A stretch of 64,000 nucleotides of DNA from Hermatobates lingyangjiaoensis (GCA_026182355.1 JAPFBL010000049.1:186001-250000), one strand, 5' to 3'; numbered from the stretch's first letter, positions 42,586 through 55,238 are shown. Numbers and translations are program-made. Notes: generated by a model from the letters alone, not told the origin.

Positions 42586-45500
42586 ATAAATATATTATAA
42601 AATCTATATTTGTTACCAGTATTCTGCTTATAAATGTTATGTCGCGCTTCTTATTCGTTCAATTATTATATCTACCTTTGTATCAAAAGAGACAGTGTAT
42701 TTCAGTGTGAGTTTGTTGGTCCATAGGTATTTGTTTCATTTTTATTTTAGTGCCTATGTTAGTTTTGTTATATCAACTTCCTAAGTAAGTTATTCTCGGT
42801 TTTAGCATTTTTAATGTGTGCCTTATTCTATAAGGTTTGGGTAACATTTACAATAGTTTTATTGCTTTATTTCATTTTTCTGTTTATTTGATGATCTAAT
42901 TGTATATGCAGTGTTAATTCTTTTTGGTGTATAGCCTTTATTGTGTTATCATATAGCTGATCTGTTAATGTGGGAAATATTTCCATTGTTAGGGTGTGAA
43001 AGAATGAATTGTTGACGATAAAAGCACAGTAAAAGGTACAAGGTACTGTACTTGTCATTTCTAAATATTTTGTTATACCTATTTTATTTAATGTTTCATT
43101 TTTATAACAGAGTGCACCAATTTGTTTTCCCACAAGTTTTTTGAAACTATTGTTTCAGCTACGTATAAAGTGTTTTTGATTTTAGTTTGTTGATACTTTG
43201 TTATATTTTTAAAAATTCATGTATTTTTATTTATTTTCGCACGGAGTATCATTGTGTATTTTCACAATAATATGGCGATCAATATAAATATTAATTTTTA
43301 ACATAGTTAATTCAATTCAATAGATAAAGATATCTGATATTTTTTTCAAAGAGTTACATGATTTAAGGTGAAGAGGACACTACACGCTACAAAACAATAC
43401 AAGGCTTTCATAAACAGACGTTAAAACAGGTTTATCAATAGAGGATATAAACTTGGTTCAAACTTTTGACTTTGACTTATTGAACTCTTTGTAAGCAATA
43501 AATATTTGATAGGTAATGTATCATAGACGACGGGCTACAGAGTCAATATACCGACAGTAGTGTCCAGAAATGAATTGTTGATTGGTCGAAACTTGAAACA
43601 ATTTTAAGGGAATGCATCCGTGGTATTTATCAAGTATTGAGCGTAACAACGAAAGCACATTACATTTCAGAATGGGACAAGTACTTTATAGCAGCGAAGG
43701 GGTACTCATTTCGGGTGTTGAGAGGTGAATAGAGTTTTTTTTTGATGCATCAGAAATTGTATCAGTATGGACACTTTTTTAACTTATGATTTTTTATGCT
43801 TAAATTTGATACCTACTTCATAACAACATTTATAGTAGTCAATTTATCTCATAAATGTATTGTATTAAATTATATATTGCATTAATAACATTATACTTAT
43901 TCCAGTTGTACATGCAAATATGAATTATATTGTTATTTTAAAATCAGCCTTAACAAGCATCAGTCTGTTCTTCCTTCGCCCGTCAGTAGTGTCAAAATTT
44001 CTTCAGCGTTCGCACAAACATCTACTCCGCACGTATGACTTAGAGATTTGTTAGCGCGTTCATTACAATGTTAGTACTTTGGGTTTGAAATGAAATCAAG
44101 TCTTAGTCTTACAAGAACTTATAAGTCTTACAGCAATAAATCAATTATGGCTCTATTGTTTTTTGTTATTAATTTGTGCAATAAGTTATTTTTACTTTCA
44201 TACTTTTCGTTAAACAATATACTCCTTTATTTATTTATCGAAATATACCCCTATTTATTGAATTCAGCATAATTTAACTGATGAATAGAAACCTGTATAA
44301 ATTACTCGTAAATATACATATATGTATAGAAAAACGAAAGGGTGTTCCTATTTATAGAATTATAAACAGTAAAAAGTTTATCCGCTATGAGTCAGTTCTG
44401 TTTGAATTGGAGGAAACCACTCACTTTCTTTCAAACATTCTCAGCATGATTTGTTGAAAGAATTGATAGCTTATTTCATACATAAATAAAATAAGTGTTA
44501 ATTTTGAAAGAAAGTATTTTCTGCACATTTATTGTTCCCTTCAACGGCCGTACCTCAGTGTTCAAGCTACTAATAATCCTGAGAGGTATTCCTAACGACA
44601 TCTTCACGAGTTCGATGAGCAGCCTTTCTAGATCAAGCTTACGTCTAAATCTGTATACGTTACATGTAAAATCATAAATAGAAGAAAATATTCTAAAAAG
44701 ATGAGAAAGACAACTTTAAAACACATAGGCATTTACACATTTTTTTAAATTTGGATAATCATTTGTGAGTGATGTAGGTTTTTACAAAGGAAGTTTAGTA
44801 TGCATTTTCGTTCAGTTTTTTTCATTCTATATGGTTAGTGAAATTAAGAACTCCAAGTTAGTTGTTAATAAATGCTAAGAACTTAAACTTAATAATTTTA
44901 AATAAGCTCTGTCCTAGAGAAGAAACGTTGCTTCATTGTTATTTTGAATTTATTTTAGTTATGGGGGAGCGCCACATTACCGGATTAATGGTAAATCATA
45001 AAAACTATTCGTTTCTAAACTCATAAAAATAACTAAAAATTCTTCAATAATTTTATATCTATTTGAATAAAGTATATTCGTTTTTATTTCACAATTTAAT
45101 ATTAGCACTTTTGTTTCATTTGAAATGTAGTAAGTTAAAATAAACAAATTGATTATTTATATCATTAATGAAACATGTAAATTAGTACTTCAAATATATA
45201 ATTTAAATGATAAATTTGGAAAGCTAAATAAAGTCCCCAAACTTCAAATTATTGAACACAAGCCTCAATGTCTCATGATATTTGTCACTACTATTATTTG
45301 TCAGAAACTTACGATATACCCTCTAAAACCTAAAAGAAATCTACAAAAGTTTCAAATATATTTACTTTTTTCGTTAGGCCTATTTCATTTAATACATTAT
45401 ACTACATGTTATTTAGATATACACCTTCAATAGTGTTCCTGGAAGTTTATGTGTAAATGTTATTTAATGTTGACTGCAAATATTACTGGAGCATCGTAAG

Positions 45501-47065
45501 TCCAGCAGGTCAAATTAGTTGACAACCTAAAATCTCATCAGTACAGTACCCTTTACAGTACAGTACCCTACATCAGTACAATACATTGAATCCCTATCCG
45601 CAAAAAGAGTACAAAGCAAAATAAATACTAGATCGCTTCCTAAAAAGAATGTCAAAACACTCTATCATATTTTAAAAAATGCATAATAATGTGCATTATA
45701 ATACATCAAAAAAAGTTACATACAAACTTGTATAAATATATTTATGAAAAACAGAAATATATTTTTCAATCTGAGCGTGTACATTTTTAATTTTAATATC
45801 TTGTTTACTATTGTATTTTGATTTGTTTATAGTAAAAATTATACTTCAACTTTTTTCTTATGATGAGCTTCCTCCTCTGTTGCCATACCCGTTATCCATT
45901 GTCCTGCACAATATGTACGTAATTTTAAATGACATTTGGAAATTTTCTAAGATATAAGGGCCCGGCGGTAAATTTTATTACATCATAAAATATCTCTATT
46001 TTATAAATTTATTAAGGGTTTCTCAATATGAACTATTCTATGACTGACATTTTATAAAGATATTAATGTGAAAAATATTTCCTTATTCATACTGAAAAAT
46101 GATTTAAAATGTGTAAATTTGAATGTTGTCTCGTGTATGTATCTATGAGTCTAATAAAAAATATAGTGTTGTTAAAGGTTACATAAATGTACTGGTTGAC
46201 AGTCTTAGTGAGTTCTAGCACAGTTCCCAAAGAACCTCAAGTTTTGATAAGCCCCGTTCTAAATATTCTTTGGTTCAATCTTTAATCCTGTTGCTAAATA
46301 AACTTAAAGACAACCAGCAGTATTAGTTTTATGTAGTGATGGCCTTCTTTAAGTAGCTCCCTGCAATTTATACCCAAAAGCCAATTCTATTGATGTTATT
46401 TTGACTTGGCTACTAGAGACGCTCAAGTAAATCCAGAATTAAAGACTTATACAATCTTGAATGAAATTAGTCTGGAGTAATGAAAAGCCTTTTATTTTTG
46501 CCATGTTGATTATTTTCAAAAATAGACTTGGTTATTAACCGACAGTGGCTTTTGAGAAGTTTATTTCAGACATAGACGAGAAAGAGATGGATGGATATAA
46601 ACAAGGTTGTGATTTGTCAAGGGCACACATGTGGATAAAGGGTTAGTATGGTTTTATAGCAGACTCTCAGATCAGCTTCTATAGATGGAACAAACAATCA
46701 GAGCTCGTGTCAAGTACAAACAAGTAATGTTTATTTATGGACTGCACAAACGATCTAATCTCTTCTGGGTGTCGATTCTAAAAACAACCTTAAGAGCCTT
46801 TCAAGCAATACTCATAATTTCAGAGTGAATATTATCTCTTTCCATTTTTACTTATTGTTCTACTTATAATAAACAGCACCTTTGTATACTAGAAACCCTA
46901 GTTATTGCTTGAAAGATACATCCCTTATTATATTTGTAATTCAAACTTATTGTTCCTAAATTTCAAAACCTTCCTAAGCAGTTATGTAAAAAACAATGTA
47001 TTGGCAATTCATTTGTTAATGATGTTGAAATACTTGACAACATGCAACATGGCTCAGTAGAGCTA
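42586..47065. other. AT-rich stretch without recognised features
   Basis: No transposon ends or arrays were identified. A minus-strand open stretch near 44500-44690 (RKLDLERLLIELVKMSLG) and short frames at 42867-43133 and 45149-45433 match no family I know. The small duplication ACAGTACCCT near 45545-45570 is local. Confidence 0.4.
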
Positions 47066-47073
47066 TATATATA

Positions 47074-47338
47074 TAGTTCAATAAAGACAAAGAAACATAG
47101 AGAAATCAAAAGAACACACTTAGAGTCTCTAATTTTCGGTTTGAACTGTCTTCAGGAGAGATAAGAGAGGGAAACCAAGTGCACTGGTTCAGAGACGGTT
47201 GGAGGGTCCCCAACCGTCTCTGAACCAGTGCGCTTGGTTTCCCTCTCTTATCTCTCCTGAAGACAGTTCAAACCAAAAATTAGAGACTCTAAGTGTGTTC
47301 TTTTGATTTCTCTATGTTTCTTTGTCTATATTGAACTA
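47074..47338. mobile_element. Inverted pair of PLE type E ends, 129-bp arms
   Basis: The left arm 47074-47202 and right arm 47210-47338 match with very few differences around the 7-nt loop AGGGTCC. Each arm has the phrase CAAAGAAACATAGAGAAATC (or its inverse), the hammerhead-like motif and GAGAGGGAAACCAAG. TA tracts lie outside. The near-identity of the arms implies a recent duplication or copy correction. Confidence 0.85.
47126..47159 (-). ncRNA. Hammerhead-like motif, type E, in hairpin arm
   Basis: On the minus strand: TCTC, CTGAAGA, extra C, AGTTCAAACC (stem II weakened by one G to A change), GAAA, ATT, A, GAGA. The plus-strand partner in the right arm near 47253 has lost the G of GAAA. 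Confidence 0.35.
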
Positions 47339-47399
47339 TATTTGTCCGTTTTGGATCGTATTTCCAACGAAAAAGTATATATAATATATATATATATAG

Positions 47400-47530
47400 T
47401 ATATTGCTATATTGAGTAGCAGTTTGCTTCTCAACGCGAGTACTTCGCACTTCTTCCCGATGACGACGGATGTCGAAATATCGAAGTGAGTACTGTAGTG
47501 TCTTTCTGTGTTCTTTTCGATGTGTTAAAG
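47400..47530 (+). mobile_element. PLE terminal fragment, type D
   Basis: Between TA tracts near 47376-47399 and 47531-47540. It contains the hammerhead-like motif at 47453-47486 and GAGTACTGTAGTGTCTTTC. It is related to 36757 and 38428. Confidence 0.6.
47453..47486 (+). ncRNA. Hammerhead-like motif, type D
   Basis: Stem I CTTC/GAAG (47453-47456 with 47483-47486), core CCGATGA at 47457-47463 (one C in place of U4), an extra C, stem II GAC/GTC around GGAT, GAAA at 47475-47478, palindrome through ATAT, then U and C. The boxes sit at the same spacing as in types A, B, C and E. Confidence 0.45.
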
Positions 47531-47539
47531 TGTATATAT

Positions 47540-47660
47540 ATATGAGTGTATTTCAGCAGCAAGTCCTCTTTCAAGCATGTATTATTGAATTTGATAGCAG
47601 ATTCTGCATTCACATTTTCCTACTTATAGCTTCTATTTTTATTACAATTTTCTTTTGAGT
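47540..47660 (-). pseudogene. PLE N-terminal coding scrap
   Basis: On the minus strand it reads NAESAIKFNNTCLKEDLL, then LKYTHIYI and runs into a TA tract. It matches the N-terminal motif of the frame at 37557 (NAEAAAFFNSICLKEDLL), so both copies break at the same point. Confidence 0.55.
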
Positions 47661-47769
47661 AGGTGATAATTGCCAAAGCAAGCTAGCATAAGACATTCAG
47701 AAGGCTGAAACACTAAATAAACACTTCACTGGGGATAACTATATTTAATTAATCACTACACTAGATTAA

Positions 47770-47832
47770 ACTAACATAAAAAGCTTTCGGCTCCATGGGT
47801 CATCGTCAGGTTCTTAAACTACTTATATTAAC
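47770..47832 (-). mobile_element. PLE-type end with degenerate hammerhead-like box
   Basis: On the minus strand, CCTGACGATGACCCATGG then AGCCGAAAGCTTTTTATG. CTGACGA and GAAAGCTT are present, but stem II pairs imperfectly and stem I is unclear. Confidence 0.35.
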
Positions 47833-48869
47833 TAAATATACATATTACTAACTACTTTGGCGTTTAAATGCCAAATGAACACTGCTATTCTGTCGAAGTG
47901 AAAGTTGGTGGTGGGGATGGAGTAGGGGTGAGTGAACAAAACTTGTTATTATGATAGTGCAAAAAACGGACTTACACTTTAGTGGGTGCAATTATGTCCT
48001 TGTAAAAGTAAAGGTTTTTTCTACTAGTTTTAACGTGGTAATGTTAAACATGTTTAATACAGAAATAAGAATGACGGTTCACTGTTTAATATTTAATTTG
48101 CAGTTATTTTACACTCGGTCTGTAGTCTGTAGTGTGACAGAAGCTTAATGCCAGCAATAAGCCAATGCTTCCTTCGATATTGATTCATAAATCATTTTTG
48201 AATAACACTCATACTTTCATTTTCAGACTTCAGACTTTTGAAAGTATTACAAAATGTAAAAATATTAGGTGAATGATTACGTGTTGAGTCTCAGTTAACA
48301 AAATATACTAAGATTCTTTAAGCAAAAAAATAATTCGGCTTATCCTCATCTACGGAGCTTCATTTCCTTTTGATTTCATTATTATGCCTCAAATAGTGTG
48401 ACCAGTATCACGTTCACCATCATTCAAATTCAGTGATAACTTGTGCAAAAACTACCAACTATGATCTCAAAGAATTATGTGTAAGTAATGCTAATAATAA
48501 TTTTACATAAATTACAAAATTTTAATTCTCTTGAACTCTGTATGTATCATATCAAAATCATTCAATGAATGGTGTGTCGTCAACAAACTTTTAGTATTCT
48601 CATCAGTCAGTCTCTATGGCAGTATCTGTATATCAGTCATTGAGTGCAAGACACTAATTGACAGTCTCCTGACACCAGGGACTGGTTCAGTACTGCAGTA
48701 CTGCCTCATTGCGTCGTAGAATGTTAGGAAAAAACTAACCGGCTGGCAAAGAAAGGGCTGCAGATGCCACAAATTAATTACCCGATATCCTTCAATACAT
48801 TATTTTTTTGCATAAAATTAATTGGATGTACAGATCACGCAAAGCAGAGTAGCAGATTAGACAAGTATG
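47833..48869. other. AT-rich stretch without recognised features
   Basis: Short open frames have no recognised domains. No repeats were identified. Confidence 0.4.
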
Positions 48870-49320
48870 TAGGGGGTCTTTGTTGATAAACCTCATTCCG
48901 GTAAATACCCCGAGAAGACCTGGCGTGAGTGGTTACGTATTAAGAACTGGACACGACTGCCTTCATTTAATAGAGGGAGTATCAGTATACTGGATATGTT
49001 CTGTTAGTGACGTTAGCTCTCAGAGGCTCAGGGGACCTTCCCTTAGAGGTAACACCAGGCCTAAATCCAGGCCCGCGGGTATGTAGTATACAGGAGTGTG
49101 CCCCCTCCCCTCCTCAGGTAAATCACACCTTCTCTTCTGATGATGAGGATTCGCCCAAATAGCAAAGTCAGTTTTTGTAATCTTTTCTTAGTTCTATATC
49201 TTTGAGTTTAGTATATATAAATTATAATGAAAGTACCACCAAAATAGACACAGACATAACTCACTACAATATTTCGGCAATCATTGTTATCAGATGGTAA
49301 GCCGTCCTGAATGGTGGCAG
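48870..49320. mobile_element. Two facing PLE-type ends
   Basis: A plus-strand piece of higher GC (AACACCAGGCCTAAATCCAG, GCCCCCTCCCCTCCTCAGG) ends with TTCTGATGATGAGG near 49135, a decayed motif. A minus-strand piece follows, with CATCTGATAACAATGATTG then CCGAAATATTGTAGTGAG at 49255-49300. Its tail shares GACATAACTCA with the 41781 hairpin. Confidence 0.4.
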
Positions 49321-51560
49321 GGCAGTGACTAATGTAATTACCATTAGGCAGTGACTGGTATATACCATTGATCAATGCAAGTTACGTTTTATTAAGTTTT
49401 TTATGGTAAAGTGTATATAGCATTTCACTGTTAGAGTTAATACTGCTTAATATGATATTTCTTATTTAGATGTCTATAATAAAAAACAACGTTGAACATT
49501 AGCATAAGAATGTCATCTTTGATGCGTGGATATTCAATTACAACGCCCGTATTAAATTCATTTATTCTAATAAGACTTTATGTTATTTGATACCTTTTGA
49601 AGAGTTAACTTATTCCTAATTGAACATGATAAGTCTAATTATTTTTTTTTTGTATCATTCGACTGAAACGCCATATATTTTTTAATAGTACTACAAAAAT
49701 TATTTAATAAACAATAATAAAAAAAAAATTTTCAATGTTTAATTTAATAATATTTCAATTCTCATACATATTCCCTTATTTTTTCGATCCATTTAATTTA
49801 TGTCCAATATGTTCAGAAGTCCGTTTTTCCCCCCATTGTATGGATCTAGATACTTTTTTTTTGCTCACTCTGGAATATTAAAATTGTCTAATTAGTGTAC
49901 AATTAATATTAGGATTAACTGAAAAAAGCATTTAGGATTGACAATAAAAGAATTGACAAACGATGATTTATAATGAAATTGAATACAACCATATTTTGTT
50001 ATAAAAATATGAACTGCCCAGTTTTTAGTGAAATTATTTCTTAGAAAAAGATTTCTTTTCTTCAAATTTTAGTGAACATTTAAGAGTGTAAATTTTTTTT
50101 CAGAAAAGCCACTGGCTTTAGTAAAATGCAATATCTCATATAAGTTTGATAAAATATTGCTATGTTATGAACACAATTGTGGAATATTGGGAGGAATAAC
50201 ATTGCCCTACAAATACGAAATAAAACATATAATATAAAGTAGTGTTGTTATATGTTGGATTAGCTTAATATTATCATTTATTTTATCAAAACTGAGTCAA
50301 ACTGATTTAATAAATTCTTATGATTGGTTAATTTATGGATAGTAAAACGTTTATCATAGTAAAATCAAATATAGACTGCTACAATATTTTCCATTCTTTT
50401 AAGAACAGAAAATATGTTTCAGTTTTTGAGATGGTACTCTCTCTAGTTTGGTACAATTGTTCCTAGAGCTGTAGCGCCCATAATAAAGGCCAGCAACCTT
50501 TAACACGCGAGACCTACTTAAAAAGTAGCACGCAAAGAGTTTTTTAACTTAAGTCTATTTTAAGTCTAAAAATCCTAAAAGTTCAAAAATAAAACATACT
50601 TAGCAAAGCAGTATAGGGTTATTTGTGGAGAAATATTGGGTTATATTAAATGAGCAATGATTCTATATGTGGACTGTTTAAAATTATGTGATAGAATATT
50701 CGCTTATTGATTCTAACATAACATGAAAAAAGTAAATGACAACTTTATTTTTACTGTACATATATCAACTCTTGAATGCATTTCTGTTAATGTCATAAAA
50801 TTAATTTAATTATTATATAATATTTCCCTTATTCCTGTCAATTTTATATTCTAGACCATTGCAACACTGTATTTTAAGAAAATTTATAATTTAAATTTTT
50901 AAAAGTTATGCTTTATTTTTTTAAGTGTAAAAGTTGAATGGACATATAATTCAAATAAAACTAATGGAATAAAAAAAAAAATAAATTCTTGCATGTGGTT
51001 TTAAAAGGTTGTAATCCCTTTTCCAGGATATTCAATTTACGATATCAGAAATGAACCTGTAGTTGAACTACTGAATGACATGAACCACTTGGCACATTGG
51101 GTTGTTGGGAGCTGGTCGGTGATCTATTATTTATTATTTAGAATGCCTGAGGCTCTTTCGCCTCGAGCACCGCAGTATCCCACCACTCACTCTAACCCCC
51201 AATAGTCGCACACGCGCTTGACTGAGCACATTAGACAATCGCAGTTATTGAAAGCTATTGAAGACGTCCCTAAAAGAAGAAGGTTATGTCAATGCAACGC
51301 ATTTTGAACACATAGTGCCCTTTTCAGGTTCTTATGGAGAGAAAATAAAAGAGGAAATTAGGCAAATCTGAAGGAGACTTTAAAACCCCTTGTATGATAA
51401 TAAAACTGTTGCATATACTAATATTTTTTATAGATTTCAATGGGTAAGTGCTAGATATTGACGATTTCACAACTAATGAACCACATTAATAACTTTTATA
51501 ACTTACTAATTTGTAAGGAATATTTATAATAACTATATAAGGCACTATAACTTTCACATA
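49321..51560. other. AT-rich stretch without recognised features
   Basis: No coding region or transposon was recognised. A short block of higher GC at 51145-51240 (CTCTTTCGCCTCGAGCACCG) was not identified. Confidence 0.4.
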
Positions 51561-51584
51561 GTATTGACATACTATACCAACACA

Positions 51585-53200
51585 CCACACACGTAGTACG
51601 CCACATACATCAAGAAGACGTAGCACTGAAACACTCACACACTACACACATCAGGGAAATCACGCACACCAACCCCTACTCACACACCCAACACATAACA
51701 TTCACACCATATATATCACGAAGATAACACACACCGACTCCTACTCACCCACCCCACACATAACATTCACACCACATATATCACGAAGTTAACACACACA
51801 CCTACTCACCCACCCACAAATAACATTCCACACATATATCACAGATACACACGATCTACTCACCACCACACATAACATTCACACACATATATCACGAAGA
51901 TAACACACACCGACTCTTACTCACCACCCCACAAATAACATTCACACCACATATATCACGAAGATAACACACACCGACTCCTACTCACCCACCCCACAAA
52001 TAACATTCACACCACATATATCACGAAGATAACACACACCGAGTCTTACTCACACACCCCACACATAACATTCACACCACATATATCACGAAGACAACAC
52101 ACACCGACTCCTACTCACCCACCCCACAAATAACATTCACACCACATATATCACGAAGATAACACACACCGAGTCTTACTCACACACACCCACACATAAC
52201 ATTCACACCACATTTATCACGAAGATAACACACACCGACTCTTACTCACCCACCCCACAAATAACATTCACACCACATATATCACGAAGATAACACACAC
52301 CGACTCTTACTCTCCCACCCCACACATAACATTCACACCACATATATCACGAAGATAACACACACCGACTCTTACTCACCCACCCCACACATAACATTCA
52401 CACCACATATATCACGAAGATAACACACAACGACTCTTTCTCACCCACCCCACACATAACATTTGCACTACATATATCACGAAGATAACACACACCGAGT
52501 CTTACTCACACACCCCACACATAACATTCACACCACATATATCACGAAGATAACACACACCGACTCTTACTCTACCACCCCACAAATAACATTCACACCA
52601 CATATATCACGAAGATAACACACACCGACTCTTACTCACACCCACCCCACACAAATAACATTCACACCACATATATCACGAAGATAACACACACCGACTC
52701 TTACTCTCCCACCCCACACATAACATTCACACCACATATATCACGAAGATAACACACACCGAGTCTTACTCACACACCCCACACATAACATTCACACCAC
52801 ATTTATCACGAAGATAACACACACCGACTCTTACTCACCCACCCCACACATAATATTCACACCACATATATCACGAAGATAACACACAACGACTCTTACT
52901 CACCCACCCCACACATAACATTTGCACTACATATATCACGATGATAACACACACTGACTCTTACTCACACACCCTGCACATAACATTCGCTCTAGATATA
53001 TCACGAAGATAACACACACCGACTCCTACTCACCCACCCCACACATAACATTCACACCACATATATCACGAAGATAACACACATCCCACTCATAACATCC
53101 ACACTATATATATCATGAAGATAACACACACCGACTCTTATTCACACACCCCACACATAACATTCACACCACTTGCATTACAACACACACCACCCTCCTA
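51585..53200. repeat. Satellite array, about 65-bp units (about two dozen)
   Basis: Units contain ACATAACATTCACACCAC, ATATATCACGAAGATAAC and ACACACCGACTCTTACTC, then CACCCACCCC. Outer units on both sides are more diverged than the middle ones. Two variants, GACTCTTACTCACCC and GAGTCTTACTCACAC, alternate irregularly, indicating multi-unit duplications. The array is pyrimidine-poor in G on this strand and encodes nothing. Confidence 0.95.
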
Positions 53201-53249
53201 CTCACAAACCTCGCAAACGCGCACACCATATACATCTGGAAGACCATCC

Positions 53250-54180
53250 GTACCAAGCTCCCCCCACTCAAACACAAATGGATAGGGCATTAACTGGCGT
53301 ACACCACACACACATTTGACCGGTGTATATCATACACATTACGTATATCATAAACGCTGGTTTTTTCTATATAACAATGTATTAACCATTAATATAATAT
53401 TTTGAGTTTTGTAAAACATCAGTTGGTTTCATTAAAATGAGCGACATAGATTGAACCCAAAATGCTTATATAATTTCTTAGGAAAGAAATTATGTAATTC
53501 TTAGTTCACCCTGGTTGGTGAACACATTATTTGTGCGTTATATAAACACACTCGTCATGACATAAAAATTAAATAAAATTACTTGCTCGCATCCAGATTC
53601 TAAATGCTATACCTAATACGATTTCATTTCACAATAAGTGTTGCGTCACCACAATTGATTTTTTTGTTGAAAAAATAAAATATGAAAAAAATGTATGTTT
53701 AAAATGTGAGTGTTTTCTATCTTTATTTCTTCTTGAAATAAGGGGTAGATTCGAAAATACTTTTCAAACAATGTAGAACGAGGACAAAGGTGTCAAGGGC
53801 TCTTGAATCCACCACCAATATCTGAAGAAATAACAGTAATGATTTTTCGTTCGCTAGATCCGTTGTTATTTTTCAACCTTTGATACTCTACATCTCCACT
53901 CATCTGCACCAGTTGAAGTGATAACTGTAGGAGTGTAGCACTTCACACAATCTTATAATCTCATTACAACATTATAATACGCCAATTCCAACATTGAACA
54001 CATAATTCAATCTTTTTAAATCTCTTTATTGCTCTATTCTAACTTAGTAATCATTTAGTCTTATTAAAGAATTTTTTTATTCTAGAAAAAGAATTCGTAT
54101 GCATAATATTACATTATATCATAATATGTATTATTGTCAGTGCTGCACATTTTCATTCAGCTTTAAAGCAAGATTCATAA
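53250..54180. other. AT-rich stretch without recognised features
   Basis: No features were identified. Confidence 0.4.
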
Positions 54181-54345
54181 GTCGTTTTATTTAACACTTG
54201 TATTCACTTGCTCTCTGACGACGTGAAGCACGAAAGGCCTCAGAGCGTTTATCCACTACCTTCTGTGGTGGGGTACTTGAATATGTATATCACGTGTGAT
54301 TATGATAATTTTGTATACCATATATATATATGAATGGTTGTTTTT
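54181..54345 (+). mobile_element. PLE terminal fragment, type C
   Basis: It contains the well-preserved type C motif at 54210-54246, then ACCTTCTGTGGTGGGGTACTT, and ends near a short TA tract at 54322-54332. It lies about 0.9 kb downstream of the Ih exon, in the antisense orientation. Confidence 0.55.
54210..54246 (+). ncRNA. Hammerhead-like motif, type C, best copy
   Basis: Stem I is five perfect pairs, GCTCT (54210-54214) with AGAGC (54242-54246). CTGACGA is at 54215-54221, followed by an extra C. Stem II is GTG/CAC around AAG. GAAA is at 54232-54235, then palindrome GGCC, T, and C at the expected cleavage position. Compared with type B at 17085 all stems differ in sequence yet pair. Only the inserted C departs from the canonical core. 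Confidence 0.6.
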
Positions 54346-55230
54346 GTTGTGTGGAGTGAGGGTTGTGGGGGTTCTTGAAGTTGTAGGTTGCTATCATTTC
54401 ATTTCATCATGAAACAACTAATAATATATCATATCCAAACCACTTATGTAGATTTCTCTCTCTCTCTCTCTCGCTATATACATATATATTAAAAGCTTTA
54501 AGAACATAAACCTATAATACATTATCTTGTACTTAAGGGAAAATGCATAGATTGGAATTGGAAGAGATGAAACTATCAAGGGACTTTTTTTTTAGCATTC
54601 TTGCGGTTTATCATTTACTTTCAGCTGTACTATGAGCCTTAGTATGCTGTATAAATGAAATCTACAGAAGAATAAGAGTATGATACTCTGATAGTAGAAT
54701 TGATATATACAATGTATATATCACACTGTATACATACAATGATGCCATACACTGTTTGGCACACTCATGCCACAGTAATGTACACGTCGGAAATACTTCC
54801 AAAGCATGCACAACAATACAAGTCTGACTATGTATCGTTATTGACAAAGATTGCTACTAACTCTATAATGATAGTGGGGCTAAAACAGAAATACTTACCC
54901 TTGAAACAATAGATGGCGACTCTAATTGGAACAGTAATAACTAAATGCTGCAATTAACACTAACAAAACACTTTACTTCATCCTCACAACTCTGAAGCAT
55001 TTAAGCTATTACAATGGATATTTTGAAACAATTGTTCACAAAACAAATATTTCTGGTGTAGATATTTCAACAATTTCTACAATTGAACAGTTCAAATGAA
55101 ATTAGATAATGCATATGTGGAATATGTTGAAACAAATGACAAAAAGTATAATAGCGCAAGATTTACAAATATAAAATATAAATAGCAACATGCTTAACGT
55201 TGTGCTAACAAATATTTATAACAAAATAAA
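54346..55230. other. Intron sequence near the Ih exon, nothing recognised
   Basis: A short CT run at 54454-54472 and AT-rich sequence. No additional exon was recognised. Confidence 0.4.
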
Positions 55231-55238
55231 TTACTAAC

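Larger units (their letters stand above)
1..55238 (-). other. Ih: Intron of Ih/HCN gene downstream of the S1-S2 exon (at least 55 kb)
   Basis: The Ih exon at 55239-55402 ends in a donor reading GTTAGT on the minus strand at 55238. No sequence resembling the next channel exon (S3-S4) was recognised between 1 and 55238. The whole stretch is therefore inferred to be one intron filled with transposons and repeats. A diverged short exon could have been missed by eye. Confidence 0.55.

Noticed and set aside
44495..44690. Open stretches on both strands (RKLDLERLLIELVKMSLG on minus)
   Set aside because: No recognised family, no splice signals and no homologous copy in the window.
51585..53200. CRISPR-like array or coding repeat
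   Set aside because: There are no unique spacers; indels of one or two bases break all frames between units.
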